64,000 bases of DNA from Oscillospiraceae bacterium (GTDB lineage Bacteria > Bacillota > Clostridia > Oscillospirales > Ruminococcaceae): assembly GCA_017505635.1 (NCBI GenBank), contig JAFVOU010000042.1:21371-85370 (forward strand). The letters run 5' to 3'. Below the pieces are notes generated by a model, which did not search any database, was not told the origin of the DNA, and was given only the letters and a program-made list of their open reading frames with translations. The position numbers and the translations under genes were made by a program. Positions 45,622-54,815 of the stretch are shown here, in pieces (within the stretch, counting starts at the first letter, position 1; every line of letters starts with the position of its first letter).

Positions 45622-45996
45622 TTAAACTTCTGTCATCCAGAGACCGTGAAGGTTGCAGTAAGCGTATACAGCAACAGCTTTGTCATCGCCAAGGCAGAAT
45701 GATACGTTTGGTTCATCACCAGGTCTGAGGTTCTTTCTCATACCGCCTTTTTCTGTTTCCACATATACCCATTCGATAAAGTGTTCTTCTGCCATAGGAT
45801 GGTTTACAGAACCAACATTAACATTGATTGCGCCGTCTTCCACTGTTACATATGGAAGATGTTTTTCGCCGCTTGCTTCCACTGTATTTGGTTCAAGAAC
45901 TTTCATCTTCTGTCCGCAGCACATTACAGGAACGCCTTTGTCCTTAACCATGCCGATGATATTGCCGCAATGTTCACAGATGTAAAATTTTTTCAT
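45622..45996 (-). CDS. dfx: Desulfoferrodoxin (superoxide reductase, two-iron type)
   Basis: Reduces superoxide to hydrogen peroxide without releasing O2, a defence of anaerobes. 124 residues: desulforedoxin-like centre I with Cys7, Cys10, Cys26 and Cys27, and the catalytic Fe(His)4Cys centre II with EKHLPY, NHPMAEEHFIEW and CNLHGLW. Monocistronic. Two TGTGA/TCACA-type inverted repeats lie upstream. Confidence 0.96.
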   Translation of the reverse strand: MKKFYICEHCGNIIGMVKDKGVPVMCCGQKMKVLEPNTVEASGEKHLPYVTVEDGAINVNVGSVNHPMAEEHFIEWVYVETEKGGMRKNLRPGDEPNVSFCLGDDKAVAVYAYCNLHGLWMTEV

Positions 45997-46046
45997 AATA
46001 ATATCTCCTTCATATATTCAGTTATTTATTAATTTGTTTTTTTCTT

Positions 46047-46098
46047 TTGTGATTATAATATATCACATTTTGTATGATAAGTCTGTGATATTATCACA
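46047..46098 (-). promoter_or_regulatory. Candidate operator region of the superoxide reductase gene
   Basis: Perfect palindrome TGTGATATTATCACA at 46084-46098 and a looser TGTGAT ... ATCACA pair at about 46049-46067 that covers a TATAAT on the minus strand. Suggests dyad-binding redox or CRP/FNR-type control; the regulator is not identified. The remainder of 45997-46376 holds this region and the MATE promoter. Confidence 0.5.
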
Positions 46099-46238
46099 AA
46101 AATATTTAATTTTACGATAAATATTTTTCAATCCAAAACAACTGCATACGGTTTTATTTTACAGGTATAACCTTTACATATTAATATTGTAAAATATATA
46201 ATGTTCTGGAATTTTGCCTGCTGAAAAACGAAACACAA

Positions 46239-46267
46239 TTGCAACAAGCAGTATGATTTGTTATAAT
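46239..46267 (+). promoter_or_regulatory. Predicted promoter of the plus-strand MATE gene
   Basis: TTGCAA (46239-46244), 17 bp, TATAAT (46262-46267). Leader about 100 nt. Confidence 0.7.
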
Positions 46268-46376
46268 TCAACCGACTGATAAATTTAAACAGGCAGAACT
46301 GTCAGCAGATAGAATTTTTTGCATCTGTTTGGCACAATACAGTTTAAAAAAACAGGGATTTTTCGGAGAAACAGTA

Positions 46377-47741
46377 ATGAGAAAAAAACGCATAACAGAT
46401 ATGACAACGGGCAGTCCCGCAAAGCATATTCTCAGCTTTGCTGTTCCGTTAATCATAACCAATGTTGGCCAGCAGCTTTATATGATTGCTGATGGTGCCA
46501 TTGTGGGCAGAGGTGTAGGCATCAAGGCTTTTGCGGCCGTAGGTGCAACAGACTGGAGCTACTGGCTTATTTTATGGACAGTAGGCGGGCTTACACAGGC
46601 TTTTGCAACCTTTGTTTCCCGAACTTTCGGCGAGAAAAACTACGAGGAAATGAACAGGTACATTGCATCATCTGTTCTGCTTTGTGCAATAATCGGTATA
46701 ATTCTTACAATACTTGGCGTTACTGCGGCAAAACCGCTTTTGCATTTGCTCAATACCCCTGCGGACATTGTTTCCGACGCCGCAAAATACCTTACAACCA
46801 TGGTTTGCGGCACGCTGATTGTTATGGGCTATAATATGTGCGCATCCATTCTCCGTGGTCTGGGTGATGGCAGAACACCTCTTGCGGCGATGATTATTGC
46901 GGCAATAATAAACATCGCACTGGACTGCCTTTTTGTGTTTGTATTCCGATGGGGTGTTGTGGGCGCTGCTGCTGCATCTGTGCTTGCACAGCTTGTTTCT
47001 TTGGTTTTCTGCATTATTGCAATATCAAGAATCGACTGCATCTGTCTGGATAAATCATCGTGGGATTTTGACAGAGAAAGAATAAGAAAGATGCTTTTCT
47101 TCGGCCTGCCGCTTGGTCTGCAGTTTGTGGTTATCACCCTGGGTGGTATGATTCTTCAGTCAAGCATCAATCTTCAGGGCAGTCTATTTATTGCCGGCTA
47201 CACAGCAACCAACAAGCTTTACAGCTTCCTGCAGTGTTTTGCTATGTCATTTGGTGCATCAACCTGCACATTTATAGCACAGAACTATGGAGCAAAACAG
47301 TTTGACAGGGTAAAACAGGGAATTGTTGCATCGGTAAAGATTGTAACGGTAACAGCTGTAATAATTACAGGCTTTACACTGCTTACAAGATGGCAGATAC
47401 TGCGTGTATTTCTTGATGTAAACGAAGCAGGCGGCTTTGAGGCATTGTCAATTGCGGTTAGATATCTCACCATTATGTCTCTTTGTTTTATTGTACTTCA
47501 CATTCTGCATGTATTCCGCAATGTTCATCAGGCAATGGGTATTGCAAGCTGGTCGATGCTGTCGGGAGTTGCAGAGTTTATCGCACGTGTGCTTATGTCC
47601 AAGGTACTGATATACTGGATAGGTGCCGATGCGCTGTTTATAGCAGAACCTGCATCCTGGCTTGGAGCAATGCTGTGTGTAATGCTTCCATATTTTTACT
47701 ACAGAAAAAAATATCTCGGAAATCAAAATATAGCAGGATAA
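46377..47741 (+). CDS. MATE family efflux transporter
   Basis: 454 residues, twelve TMs in two six-helix bundles. Starts MRKKRITDMTTGSPAKHILS, has ITNVGQQLYMIADGAIVGR in TM1 and the second-bundle counterpart GQTFFVGAST-like FAMSFGASTCTFIAQNYGAK. Cation-driven export of drugs or metabolites; substrate unknown. ATG at 46377 follows CGGAGA; an ATG at 46329 lacks a site. Distinct in sequence from the converging MATE gene, so not a recent duplicate. Confidence 0.92.
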   Translation: MRKKRITDMTTGSPAKHILSFAVPLIITNVGQQLYMIADGAIVGRGVGIKAFAAVGATDWSYWLILWTVGGLTQAFATFVSRTFGEKNYEEMNRYIASSVLLCAIIGIILTILGVTAAKPLLHLLNTPADIVSDAAKYLTTMVCGTLIVMGYNMCASILRGLGDGRTPLAAMIIAAIINIALDCLFVFVFRWGVVGAAAASVLAQLVSLVFCIIAISRIDCICLDKSSWDFDRERIRKMLFFGLPLGLQFVVITLGGMILQSSINLQGSLFIAGYTATNKLYSFLQCFAMSFGASTCTFIAQNYGAKQFDRVKQGIVASVKIVTVTAVIITGFTLLTRWQILRVFLDVNEAGGFEALSIAVRYLTIMSLCFIVLHILHVFRNVHQAMGIASWSMLSGVAEFIARVLMSKVLIYWIGADALFIAEPASWLGAMLCVMLPYFYYRKKYLGNQNIAG

Positions 47742-47879
47742 AAAATAAAAAAACTTCATATAACCACAATGTCATTAAGTTAAGCGAAAACCAAAATATC
47801 AGCTTAATATAATAAAACCAAATGTTATTGCATACGACCAATGTTATTTTGATAATAAAATTTTTCGTTAATCTGATAA

Positions 47880-47920
47880 GGGGTACTCAATTTTCAAAAA
47901 ATTGAGTACCCCTGTTTTTT
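47880..47920. terminator. Bidirectional terminator between the MATE genes
   Basis: Long stem GGGGTACTCAATTTT (47880-47894) with AAAATTGAGTACCCC (47898-47912), then TGTTTTTTT. Confidence 0.92.
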
Positions 47921-49284
47921 TATATGTGATTATTAATATGTTTTCTGTAAAAATACACTATAAACGGAATTGAAACTGCAAAAGTGATTATATCTGCAAT
48001 CGGCTGTGCCGCCTGAACCCCTGCAAGCCCCACTTTAAACGGCAGCAGCATTATAACAGGCAAAAAGAATATTCCCTGCCTGCAGCTTGCCAGAAATGTA
48101 GCCTGCGCCCTGAAGCCCAGAGACTGGTACAGATGATTTACATATGTGGAAAATGCCAGAAGCGGCATGGCAGCACTTAAAATATGCAGTGTTTTTGTGC
48201 CTATTTCAACCACCTGCATATCCTGTGTAAACCACAGCATTATCTGTCCGGCACAAACTGCAGTAAATACAGTGAAAATCAGACATACTACAGTTCCAAG
48301 CTTTGCCGTAAAGACAAAAGCCTGCCAGGTGCGCTTCTTGTTGCCTGCACCATAGTTATATCCCGCCACCGGCTGAAATCCCTGCCCTATGCCAAAGGCT
48401 ATGCTGCGCACAAGGCTGTACAGCTTGTTTGCAATGGTTATAGCCGCCGCTGCTGCATCGCCGCCATAGCGTACCGCCTGTATATTAAGCACCGCTGCTG
48501 CTACACTTGCCAGACCGTTGCGGAACATTGTAGGCAATCCAAGAGAAACTATATCCCCGTAATCCTGCATATTTCTGCTTATATCCTTAATGCGCAGATT
48601 TACCACCGACCGCTTTGTCACAAAACAGCTTGCCAGTATACAAAAACTTACACACTGACTTATCATTGTGGCTATAGAAGCCCCGGCTGTTCCAAGACCA
48701 AATTTAAAAATAAATATGGGGTCTATAAAAATATTCAGTATACCGCCTGCACCCATACCTATCATAGCCAGCCGTGTCATTCCCTGACTGCGCAGCAGAT
48801 TGTTAAGCACAAATGTGGCACAGTTAATTGGTGCTGCAATAAGCACAAATGTGGCATAAGGTTTCGCATGGGGCATCATTGTCGGCGTGCATCCAAGCAG
48901 TATCAGTATATTGTTCAGGAACATAAGGCCTGTAACACACAGCACACAGCCGACACTTACCGCCGCAAACATACCGCTTGAAGCATACATATCTGCCTGC
49001 TTGTTTTGTTTTGCTCCAAGTCTACGGCTTACAAGGCTGCATGCGCCTACACCTATACCGTACCCCAAGGCCATTATAACTTCCATAATCGCAAACACAA
49101 CACCAACCGCTGCAGAGGCAGATTTATCAATCTGTGCCACAAAAAATGTATCTGCCGTGTTGTATATAACGGTTATAAGCATACTTGTAACCGTAGGCAC
49201 AGCCATCTGTGTTACAAGCCTTGGAATAGGCGTCTGCGTCATTTTGCTGTGCTGATATTCAATTTTGCTTTGCTGATTAGCCAT
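47920..49284 (-). CDS. MATE family efflux transporter
   Basis: 454 residues, twelve TMs. Starts with a polar MANQQSKIEYQHSKMTQTPI; TM1 has VTSMLITVIYNTADTFFVAQ, and the second half FGIGQGFQPVAGYNYGAGNK is the typical MATE Gly/Pro loop. Closer to the MepA/DinF-like branch by general look; substrate unknown. Converges on the plus-strand MATE gene. Confidence 0.92.
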   Translation of the reverse strand: MANQQSKIEYQHSKMTQTPIPRLVTQMAVPTVTSMLITVIYNTADTFFVAQIDKSASAAVGVVFAIMEVIMALGYGIGVGACSLVSRRLGAKQNKQADMYASSGMFAAVSVGCVLCVTGLMFLNNILILLGCTPTMMPHAKPYATFVLIAAPINCATFVLNNLLRSQGMTRLAMIGMGAGGILNIFIDPIFIFKFGLGTAGASIATMISQCVSFCILASCFVTKRSVVNLRIKDISRNMQDYGDIVSLGLPTMFRNGLASVAAAVLNIQAVRYGGDAAAAAITIANKLYSLVRSIAFGIGQGFQPVAGYNYGAGNKKRTWQAFVFTAKLGTVVCLIFTVFTAVCAGQIMLWFTQDMQVVEIGTKTLHILSAAMPLLAFSTYVNHLYQSLGFRAQATFLASCRQGIFFLPVIMLLPFKVGLAGVQAAQPIADIITFAVSIPFIVYFYRKHINNHI

Positions 49285-49449
49285 ATAACACCGCCTGTAA
49301 AAATCAATGTTATCAATTTAGCAAATTGTAAAATTACCAACTTAATACTCTGAACTGCAATTTCGGGTTGAGTCTCCCCAAAAGGAAAGTTTCTGTCGGT
49401 TATATTTCCAGAAATAACACATTTTTGTCTTATAATCTCATCTATAAAA

Positions 49450-49485
49450 ATTCACCCTCTGAAATAATCAGAGGGTGAATCACCA
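49450..49485 (-). terminator. Terminator of the AtuA/DUF4387/transporter operon
   Basis: Perfect stem ATTCACCCTCTGA (49450-49462) with TCAGAGGGTGAAT (49468-49480). The minus strand runs into TTTTTATAG. Confidence 0.9.
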
Positions 49486-49514
49486 CCATTAAATGATGTT
49501 TAAGGATGGGAATA

Positions 49515-49817
49515 TTATTCCTGATTTGCCTTAATTTCTGCAAGTTCTGCTTCAGCTTCAGCTTTGTCAGATTTAAGGGAAAGTGCTTCTTCACCGTTAA
49601 GGTACATAGAGATAAGGCCTGTTGCGATTGTAAGTGTGCCAAATCTGATAACCCATGGGAAGTATTTGCCCTTGATAAATACACCAAGTGCGCCGCCTGT
49701 TGTTGGACCAAGGATGAATGCTACAACGAAACCGAAGAATGCCAGACCGCCCAACATAAGAGCGATAAATACCATATAGCCAAATGCTTTATTTAATGCT
49801 TTTCCTGCTGCTTTCAT
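49515..49817 (-). CDS. Small membrane protein paired with the DctM-like permease
   Basis: 100 residues with two likely TMs (about 13-36 and 54-73), a Gly-rich loop (LGPTTGGALGVFIKGKYFPW) and a charged C-terminal helix (KAEAEAELAEIKAN). No family was recognised. It directly follows the DctM-like gene (22 bp), where TRAP systems would have the small DctQ subunit, but DctQ has four TMs, so it is at most a functional stand-in. Last gene of the operon. Confidence 0.7.
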   Translation of the reverse strand: MKAAGKALNKAFGYMVFIALMLGGLAFFGFVVAFILGPTTGGALGVFIKGKYFPWVIRFGTLTIATGLISMYLNGEEALSLKSDKAEAEAELAEIKANQE

Positions 49818-49839
49818 ATTTCAATTCTCCTTTCCTGTA

Positions 49840-51192
49840 TTATAAACCAATGATTGGGAGAATGCCCATCAAGCAGATTACGGACAGTGCATAGTGCAAA
49901 CCTACCCAAATCAAGCAGTTCATTGTTGTCTTTTTAAGGTCAGAGCCTGCAATACCCATAGCTGTGTACATACACAGAGCAAGTGGAGGTGTCATACCTT
50001 CCATAGCACCTGTGATAACTGGCAGCATACCACAAGCAAGCAGTGGGTTAAGACCACACTGTGCAAAGAGAGTGATAAAGATACCGCCGAAGATTGCAAC
50101 CTGAGAAGAACCAGGAAGAACCATACCGAGAAGTGCACAGAACAGTGGAATAAAGATTGCAAGTGCAAGGTGGCTGAAGCCAAGAGACTGTACCCATGCG
50201 CCAATTGCATCACCTACACCTTTTGCTGCAAACAATTCGGAAATTGCGTATGCAAAGTAGATTGTTGCAGAAACAGGAACTATGCCTTTAACTGTGTTGG
50301 AAAGAACGTTTGCAAGGTTAGAGATAGAAGCTTTTTTCTTATCTTTGCAGATAAGCAGAGCATACATACCAGCAAGACCTGGTGTAAAGAGAAGGATACA
50401 GCTGGACATTGCTGCTGCACCGTCGCCGATAAGGTCTTTGAAAAGTGTTGTTTTAAACTGAGAGTCAAGCCAGAATGGAAGGAAGATAACTACTGGGATA
50501 AGCAGAGCTTTCCAGCCTTTTTTAAGTGCGTCGCCAAGTTTTGGAATGTCTTCTTTTGGCATTGGTTTAACTTTGTAGTATTTGCAGAATGCAAAGAGTG
50601 TGATAGCTCTCTGAAGAATAAACCATGCTGCAATACCCCACATAACCATCCAAAGCTGAGACATATCATATGTATCAGGATATACAAGGCCAAGAGCTGC
50701 AAATGCTGATGTAATAACACCTGCTGGTGGAATCATGTTACCCATTGTGGATGCAGACATTTCTACGTTAGCTGCGAGTTCTGGTGGGAAGCCGGATTTT
50801 TTCATTGCAGGGATTGTGAAAACGCCAGTTGCTGCAACGTTACCAGCACCGGAACCGGACAAAGCGCCCATGAATGTGGAACCGATAAGTGCTACGTAAC
50901 CAGCACCGCCTGTAAATCTACCAAAGATTGACAGGATAACGTCAATACAGTCGTCGATAACACCTGTTGTCGAGAAAATGTGTGCAACTGTCAAGAATGC
51001 GATAATTGCATAGAACAGTGTGTTTGTGGAGATTTTAAGCAGATATGTGCCAAAGTCTCCCCATGCGCTAAGACATGCAATCATTGCGATGTAGCCAACA
51101 AACATTGCTTCGTAGATAGGTCTTTTAAGCACTACGAATATCAAGCAGATAACTACTAATAAAACTATCAGATAAATAAGTTCTATAGGCAT
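49840..51192 (-). CDS. TRAP-type large permease (DctM-like)
   Basis: 450 residues, about twelve TMs. FMGALSGSGAGNVAATGVFT, IPAMKKSGFPPELAANVEMS and ASTMGNMIPPAGVI match the DctM signature, especially that of 4TM/12TM fusion permeases, but no 4TM part is fused. The second half has MVLPGSSQVAIFGGIFI. TRAP permeases import carboxylates with Na+. No DctP or TAXI binding protein is present nearby. ATG after GAGGAG. 230 bp after the symporter gene, across a large hairpin. Confidence 0.85.
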   Translation of the reverse strand: MPIELIYLIVLLVVICLIFVVLKRPIYEAMFVGYIAMIACLSAWGDFGTYLLKISTNTLFYAIIAFLTVAHIFSTTGVIDDCIDVILSIFGRFTGGAGYVALIGSTFMGALSGSGAGNVAATGVFTIPAMKKSGFPPELAANVEMSASTMGNMIPPAGVITSAFAALGLVYPDTYDMSQLWMVMWGIAAWFILQRAITLFAFCKYYKVKPMPKEDIPKLGDALKKGWKALLIPVVIFLPFWLDSQFKTTLFKDLIGDGAAAMSSCILLFTPGLAGMYALLICKDKKKASISNLANVLSNTVKGIVPVSATIYFAYAISELFAAKGVGDAIGAWVQSLGFSHLALAIFIPLFCALLGMVLPGSSQVAIFGGIFITLFAQCGLNPLLACGMLPVITGAMEGMTPPLALCMYTAMGIAGSDLKKTTMNCLIWVGLHYALSVICLMGILPIIGL

Positions 51193-51369
51193 AATTTTTA
51201 CTCCTCTTCTTTTTCTATATTTTTTACTTTAGTTATATAAAAATCCGCAGTATAAAATTACGTTTGCAATACTGCAGGATGTTTATAACAGATGGAAAAA
51301 CTTTTATTGGGTTTTGCGGGGAGTATAAAAGTTTAAACATTTTATCTGTCAGTGCTATGACAGATTTTT

Positions 51370-51404
51370 ATACAACTGGCGGCGGTTTGTGCCGCCAGCT
51401 GTAT
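51370..51404 (-). other. Strong intra-operon hairpin
   Basis: ATACAACTGGCGGC (51370-51383) pairs with GCCGCCAGCTGTAT (51391-51404), one mismatch, 7-nt loop. It follows the symporter stop by 18 bp. No T run follows on the minus strand, so mRNA processing or 3'-end protection is more likely than full termination. Confidence 0.7.
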
Positions 51405-51422
51405 ATTCAGTTGTGAATTGTG

Positions 51423-52853
51423 TTATTTTTTTACAGTTTCCTTATCCTTTTTAAATATCATAGAGAAGATAACTGTGGAAATAAGTGCTGTAATAACAGA
51501 GATGTAAGTTTCTGTTACACCTGGAATCGGGAAATGACCAACGATTGCGTTGTATGCAACCCAGAATAAACCTACGATTGCAGTTGCTATCATACCCCAT
51601 ACTGCGCCTTTTTCGCTTGTTTTCTTCCAGTAAATACCCAGAAGAACAACCACAAACAGTGCGCCGCGCATTGAATATGCAAAATATACAATATCAAGAA
51701 CTTTGATACCGGAGCTGTTCATAATGATTGCTGCTACAGAACAAAGTACACCGGAGATAGCTGTTGTAATACGGCTCATCTTCATAACCTGCTTGTCATC
51801 TGCGCCAGGTTTGATGATGCCCTGATAGATATCCTTTGTAACCATTGTGCCTGCTGCGAGAATCAGCGGGGACACTGTGGAAAGGATTGCTGCAAGGATG
51901 GATGCAAGTACGATACCGCCTGCAAGTGGTGGCAGGTGCATCATAAGTGTTGGAAGTGCAAGTTTACCGTTTGTTACCAGTTCGCCTGCTGTGTTTGTCA
52001 ATGTACCGTTGAGGGACATTGATTTTGCTATCATACCAAGCATTGCTGTAAACAGACCAAATGGTGCTGCTACGAATGCTGTAATAATTGCGGATGTTTT
52101 TGCAACGTTTTCGTTTTTAGCTGCAAGGATTGGCTGGATACCTGCCTGTGCTGTACATGCACCAAGCAAGGATGCAATAACCCAGCTGGATACCTTTGGC
52201 ATACCGATACTTGTCATATTGAAGTATGTATCAGGCAATGTTGCCTGCAAGCCTTCCATACCGCCTACTCTGCCAAGTGCAAGGAAGATTGCAAGAATTA
52301 CGCCGCCATACATGAAGATAAGGTGCATAATGTTTGTATAAGCAACCGCCTGCATACCGCCTGCAAGTGTGTAAACGATAAATACTATGGCAAATACTAC
52401 AACTGTTACGTTGAAGTCAAGGCCGATAAGGGATACACCCAAACTGCCTGCTGCGATCATCTGGGAGATACCAACTGCTATCATTACAAATGTAAGGAAT
52501 ACGCTGGATACTGTTCTGGCTTTTACACCAAGGAACTTACCGATGATGCCAGGTACTGTTACAGATTCCATACTTCTGTACAGCTTTGCAAAAAGCAGAG
52601 CAAGGAAGATAACCCCTATACCATTTGCTATTGTGTACCAGGAACCGGAAATACCAAAGTCGAAGCCGTATTCTGCAACACCTGTTGTTGCTGTGCCGCC
52701 CAGCCATTCGCCTGTGCCTGCTGCCACACACATCAGAACACCAAGCTGTGCCCCGTGGAATGCGGAAGAGTCTTTAGCCTTTGACTGTGCATACAGGCCA
52801 ATCAGCACTGTAGCTGCAAAGTATACAATAATGATTATTAATTGCAGAGACAT
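51423..52853 (-). CDS. Sodium:solute symporter (SSS family)
   Basis: 476 residues, about thirteen TMs of the LeuT-like SSS fold. GAQLGVLMCVAAGTGEWLGG replaces the usual GG(S)-x-x-W start; FVIVYTLAGGMQAVAYTNIM (FIVYTLAGGMQAVAYTNIMH) is the family motif after TM5. Related carriers move carboxylates, sugars or amino acids with Na+; substrate unknown. ATG after AAGAGG. Follows DUF4387 by 42 bp. Confidence 0.9.
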   Translation of the reverse strand: MSLQLIIIIVYFAATVLIGLYAQSKAKDSSAFHGAQLGVLMCVAAGTGEWLGGTATTGVAEYGFDFGISGSWYTIANGIGVIFLALLFAKLYRSMESVTVPGIIGKFLGVKARTVSSVFLTFVMIAVGISQMIAAGSLGVSLIGLDFNVTVVVFAIVFIVYTLAGGMQAVAYTNIMHLIFMYGGVILAIFLALGRVGGMEGLQATLPDTYFNMTSIGMPKVSSWVIASLLGACTAQAGIQPILAAKNENVAKTSAIITAFVAAPFGLFTAMLGMIAKSMSLNGTLTNTAGELVTNGKLALPTLMMHLPPLAGGIVLASILAAILSTVSPLILAAGTMVTKDIYQGIIKPGADDKQVMKMSRITTAISGVLCSVAAIIMNSSGIKVLDIVYFAYSMRGALFVVVLLGIYWKKTSEKGAVWGMIATAIVGLFWVAYNAIVGHFPIPGVTETYISVITALISTVIFSMIFKKDKETVKK

Positions 52854-52895
52854 TTTTAACTAACCTCTTCTCTTTAAGAGAATTCTCCTTTTGAA

Positions 52896-53222
52896 TTATT
52901 CTTCTACAGGAATTTCAACATCGAGAAGTGGTGCATACTGCTGACAGCCAAAGATATCGCCTTCGCCGAAGGAACCGGATGGTCTGAGACGGTTGATTGT
53001 AAATTTAATTGCAAGGCCTGGGTCAAATTCTACGAATGCTGCAAGTCTTTCATCTGGAATACCGTAAAGTTTCTTTACTGTTTCAGGTGTAAGTGCACCG
53101 GATGCTTTTACCATTTCGTATTTTTCTTTTTCTCTGAAGATAATATCGAAAGTAATTCTGTCTGTACCTGCATTTTTACTGCGGATTGTTTTTGCAAGGT
53201 CAACTAATTTTACTGTTTTCAT
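52896..53222 (-). CDS. DUF4387 domain-containing protein
   Basis: 108 residues, soluble. LVDLAKTIRSKNAGTDRITF and GIPDERLAAFVEFDPGLAIK are typical of DUF4387, and TINRLRPSGSFGEGDIFGCQ, QYAPLLDVEIP of its C-terminus. DUF4387 proteins usually accompany AtuA-like proteins, as here (17 bp), and may form a complex with them. Chemistry unknown. Confidence 0.88.
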   Translation of the reverse strand: MKTVKLVDLAKTIRSKNAGTDRITFDIIFREKEKYEMVKASGALTPETVKKLYGIPDERLAAFVEFDPGLAIKFTINRLRPSGSFGEGDIFGCQQYAPLLDVEIPVEE

Positions 53223-53239
53223 TGTGCTTTCCTCCTGTA

Positions 53240-54619
53240 CTATTCTTCTTCGCCGTTAACTTCGATCATTGTTACTGGGAAGAGTTCCAGTGGATCGTCA
53301 ACTTCTACTGTGTGGTCAAGAGTCCATTTGTAAGCTGGGCTGATTTTGATAACTTCGTCAAGAACGAATGCTGCTGTACCTGCTGTACCTTTAACTTCTG
53401 GAAGTCTTGCGTAGAAGATCTGACGCATACCGATAAGTGTTACTTCTTCTGCAACTTCTTCTGTTGGTGCAACGCCTTCAACGATAATCATAAGTTCGTG
53501 GGATTTTGTTTCCTTGATTGGTTCAAGTTCGCCCATTACGCCGTTTTTACCGAAGATTCTGTAGCTCAGTTCGTACTGCTGACCTGCAAATCTTTCTTCA
53601 ACCTGGCTCTTAGCCCAATCGATAACTGCGTCGATGTTTTTGATTGTGTATGGGTCACGAACTGCTGCCATACCAAGGTATCTTTCGCCAACTTTACCGG
53701 AGCCTTCGAGTTTAACTTTTACTCTGCCTTCGATTGGAACAAATTTTGCGCCTGTGATACGGCATGTTTTTTCGTCAAACTGTTCGTATACACATTCACT
53801 CATGTCCATCATACCGCCTGCTACGTATTCGTAGTATGGGTTTGTTCTTTCGTACATTGCGTGGCCTGCAACAGAAGCTGGTGTAGCTCTCTGGTATGGG
53901 CTCATAGCTGTAACTTTAACGTCGTCTTTTGTTACTGTACCGATGATTGTTTCTTTTGCGCCGTATGGTTCGCAGCAGAAGGATGAGCATTCAAGAACTT
54001 TACCGCAGTAGTATGCGATGTTTTCTGGGAAGCCTTCATGGATACATGCAGATGCAAATACTGCTACGTCAGAGGAACGGCCGCCGATAATAACGTCTGC
54101 GCCCATTTCAAGAGCTTTGATAAATGGATGAACACCTGCAACAGCAACGATTCTGTCTGTTTCGTCGAGTTCTTCGATTGTCAGGTTTGTTCTGCCGTCA
54201 AGACCTTCGATAACTTCGCCGTTGTTCATTTTGTTTCTGATGTATTCTTTATCTACTTCAGAGTAGAAATATGCAAGTTTGAAGTTTTTCATCTTGTGCT
54301 TCTTAGCGATTTCTTTGATGAAGCCAACGTACATATCAACTTTTTCGTTGGAACCTGTATCGCCGGAAGAACCGATGATCATTGGTACGCCCTGTTCTCT
54401 GGATGCGAGAAGCATAAGTTCAAGGTCGTGTTTCTGGTGGTTTGGATGGGATGCACATTTGTTTGTACCAAGTGGCACTGGACCGATATCGTCGGAACCG
54501 GAGTCACAGCAGTAGTAATCAGGCAATGTTTTTGCACCGATCCAGAAGCTTTCTTCTTTTGTTGGAGCGAATCCTAAATGTCCGTTTGAGCAATGGATTC
54601 TGAGTGTTTCTTTTGACAT
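53240..54619 (-). CDS. AtuA-like protein (acyclic terpene utilization family, DUF1446)
   Basis: 459 residues, soluble. LRIHCSNGHLGFAPTKEESF, MIIGSSGDTGSNEKVDMYVG, VAGVHPFIKALEMGADVIIG and GRSSDVAVFASACIHEGFP match the DUF1446 core. The name comes from Pseudomonas AtuA of citronellol breakdown, but an acyclic terpene substrate is not implied here; no acyl-CoA carboxylase genes are near. Repeated Gly-Ser and Asp motifs suggest a nucleotide or CoA-ester binding fold, which is inference. First gene of the operon, AAGGAGG before ATG. Confidence 0.9.
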   Translation of the reverse strand: MSKETLRIHCSNGHLGFAPTKEESFWIGAKTLPDYYCCDSGSDDIGPVPLGTNKCASHPNHQKHDLELMLLASREQGVPMIIGSSGDTGSNEKVDMYVGFIKEIAKKHKMKNFKLAYFYSEVDKEYIRNKMNNGEVIEGLDGRTNLTIEELDETDRIVAVAGVHPFIKALEMGADVIIGGRSSDVAVFASACIHEGFPENIAYYCGKVLECSSFCCEPYGAKETIIGTVTKDDVKVTAMSPYQRATPASVAGHAMYERTNPYYEYVAGGMMDMSECVYEQFDEKTCRITGAKFVPIEGRVKVKLEGSGKVGERYLGMAAVRDPYTIKNIDAVIDWAKSQVEERFAGQQYELSYRIFGKNGVMGELEPIKETKSHELMIIVEGVAPTEEVAEEVTLIGMRQIFYARLPEVKGTAGTAAFVLDEVIKISPAYKWTLDHTVEVDDPLELFPVTMIEVNGEEE

Positions 54620-54664
54620 AGTTAATTCCTCCTTTTGTCATTTCACGTTATGCCTTGTTATTGG

Positions 54665-54676
54665 TTGTTATAACAA
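54665..54676 (-). promoter_or_regulatory. Candidate GntR operator, proximal
   Basis: Perfect 12-bp palindrome TTGTTATAACAA in the leader of the AtuA-like operon, 46 bp before its start codon. With flanks the minus strand reads CTTGTTATAACAACC, nearly identical to the site at 54816. Confidence 0.65.
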
Positions 54677-54815
54677 GTTTTATGGTCTTATAATACAACC
54701 TTCGCACAAAAAAAACAATAAAAAATTCTTATTTTTTTAAAGTTTGTATATATAGCAAACAAGTTTTTACTTTTTTTGTGTAAATAAACAATAAATTATA
54801 ATACAACTATATTAA

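Noticed and set aside
46377..49284. Recent tandem duplication of the two MATE genes
   Set aside because: They converge on opposite strands and differ throughout in sequence; they belong to different branches of the family.
53240..54619. Terpene degradation role for the AtuA-like gene
   Set aside because: None of the other citronellol/geranyl-CoA genes (carboxylase, acyl-CoA dehydrogenase) is present, and the transporters suggest small carboxylates.
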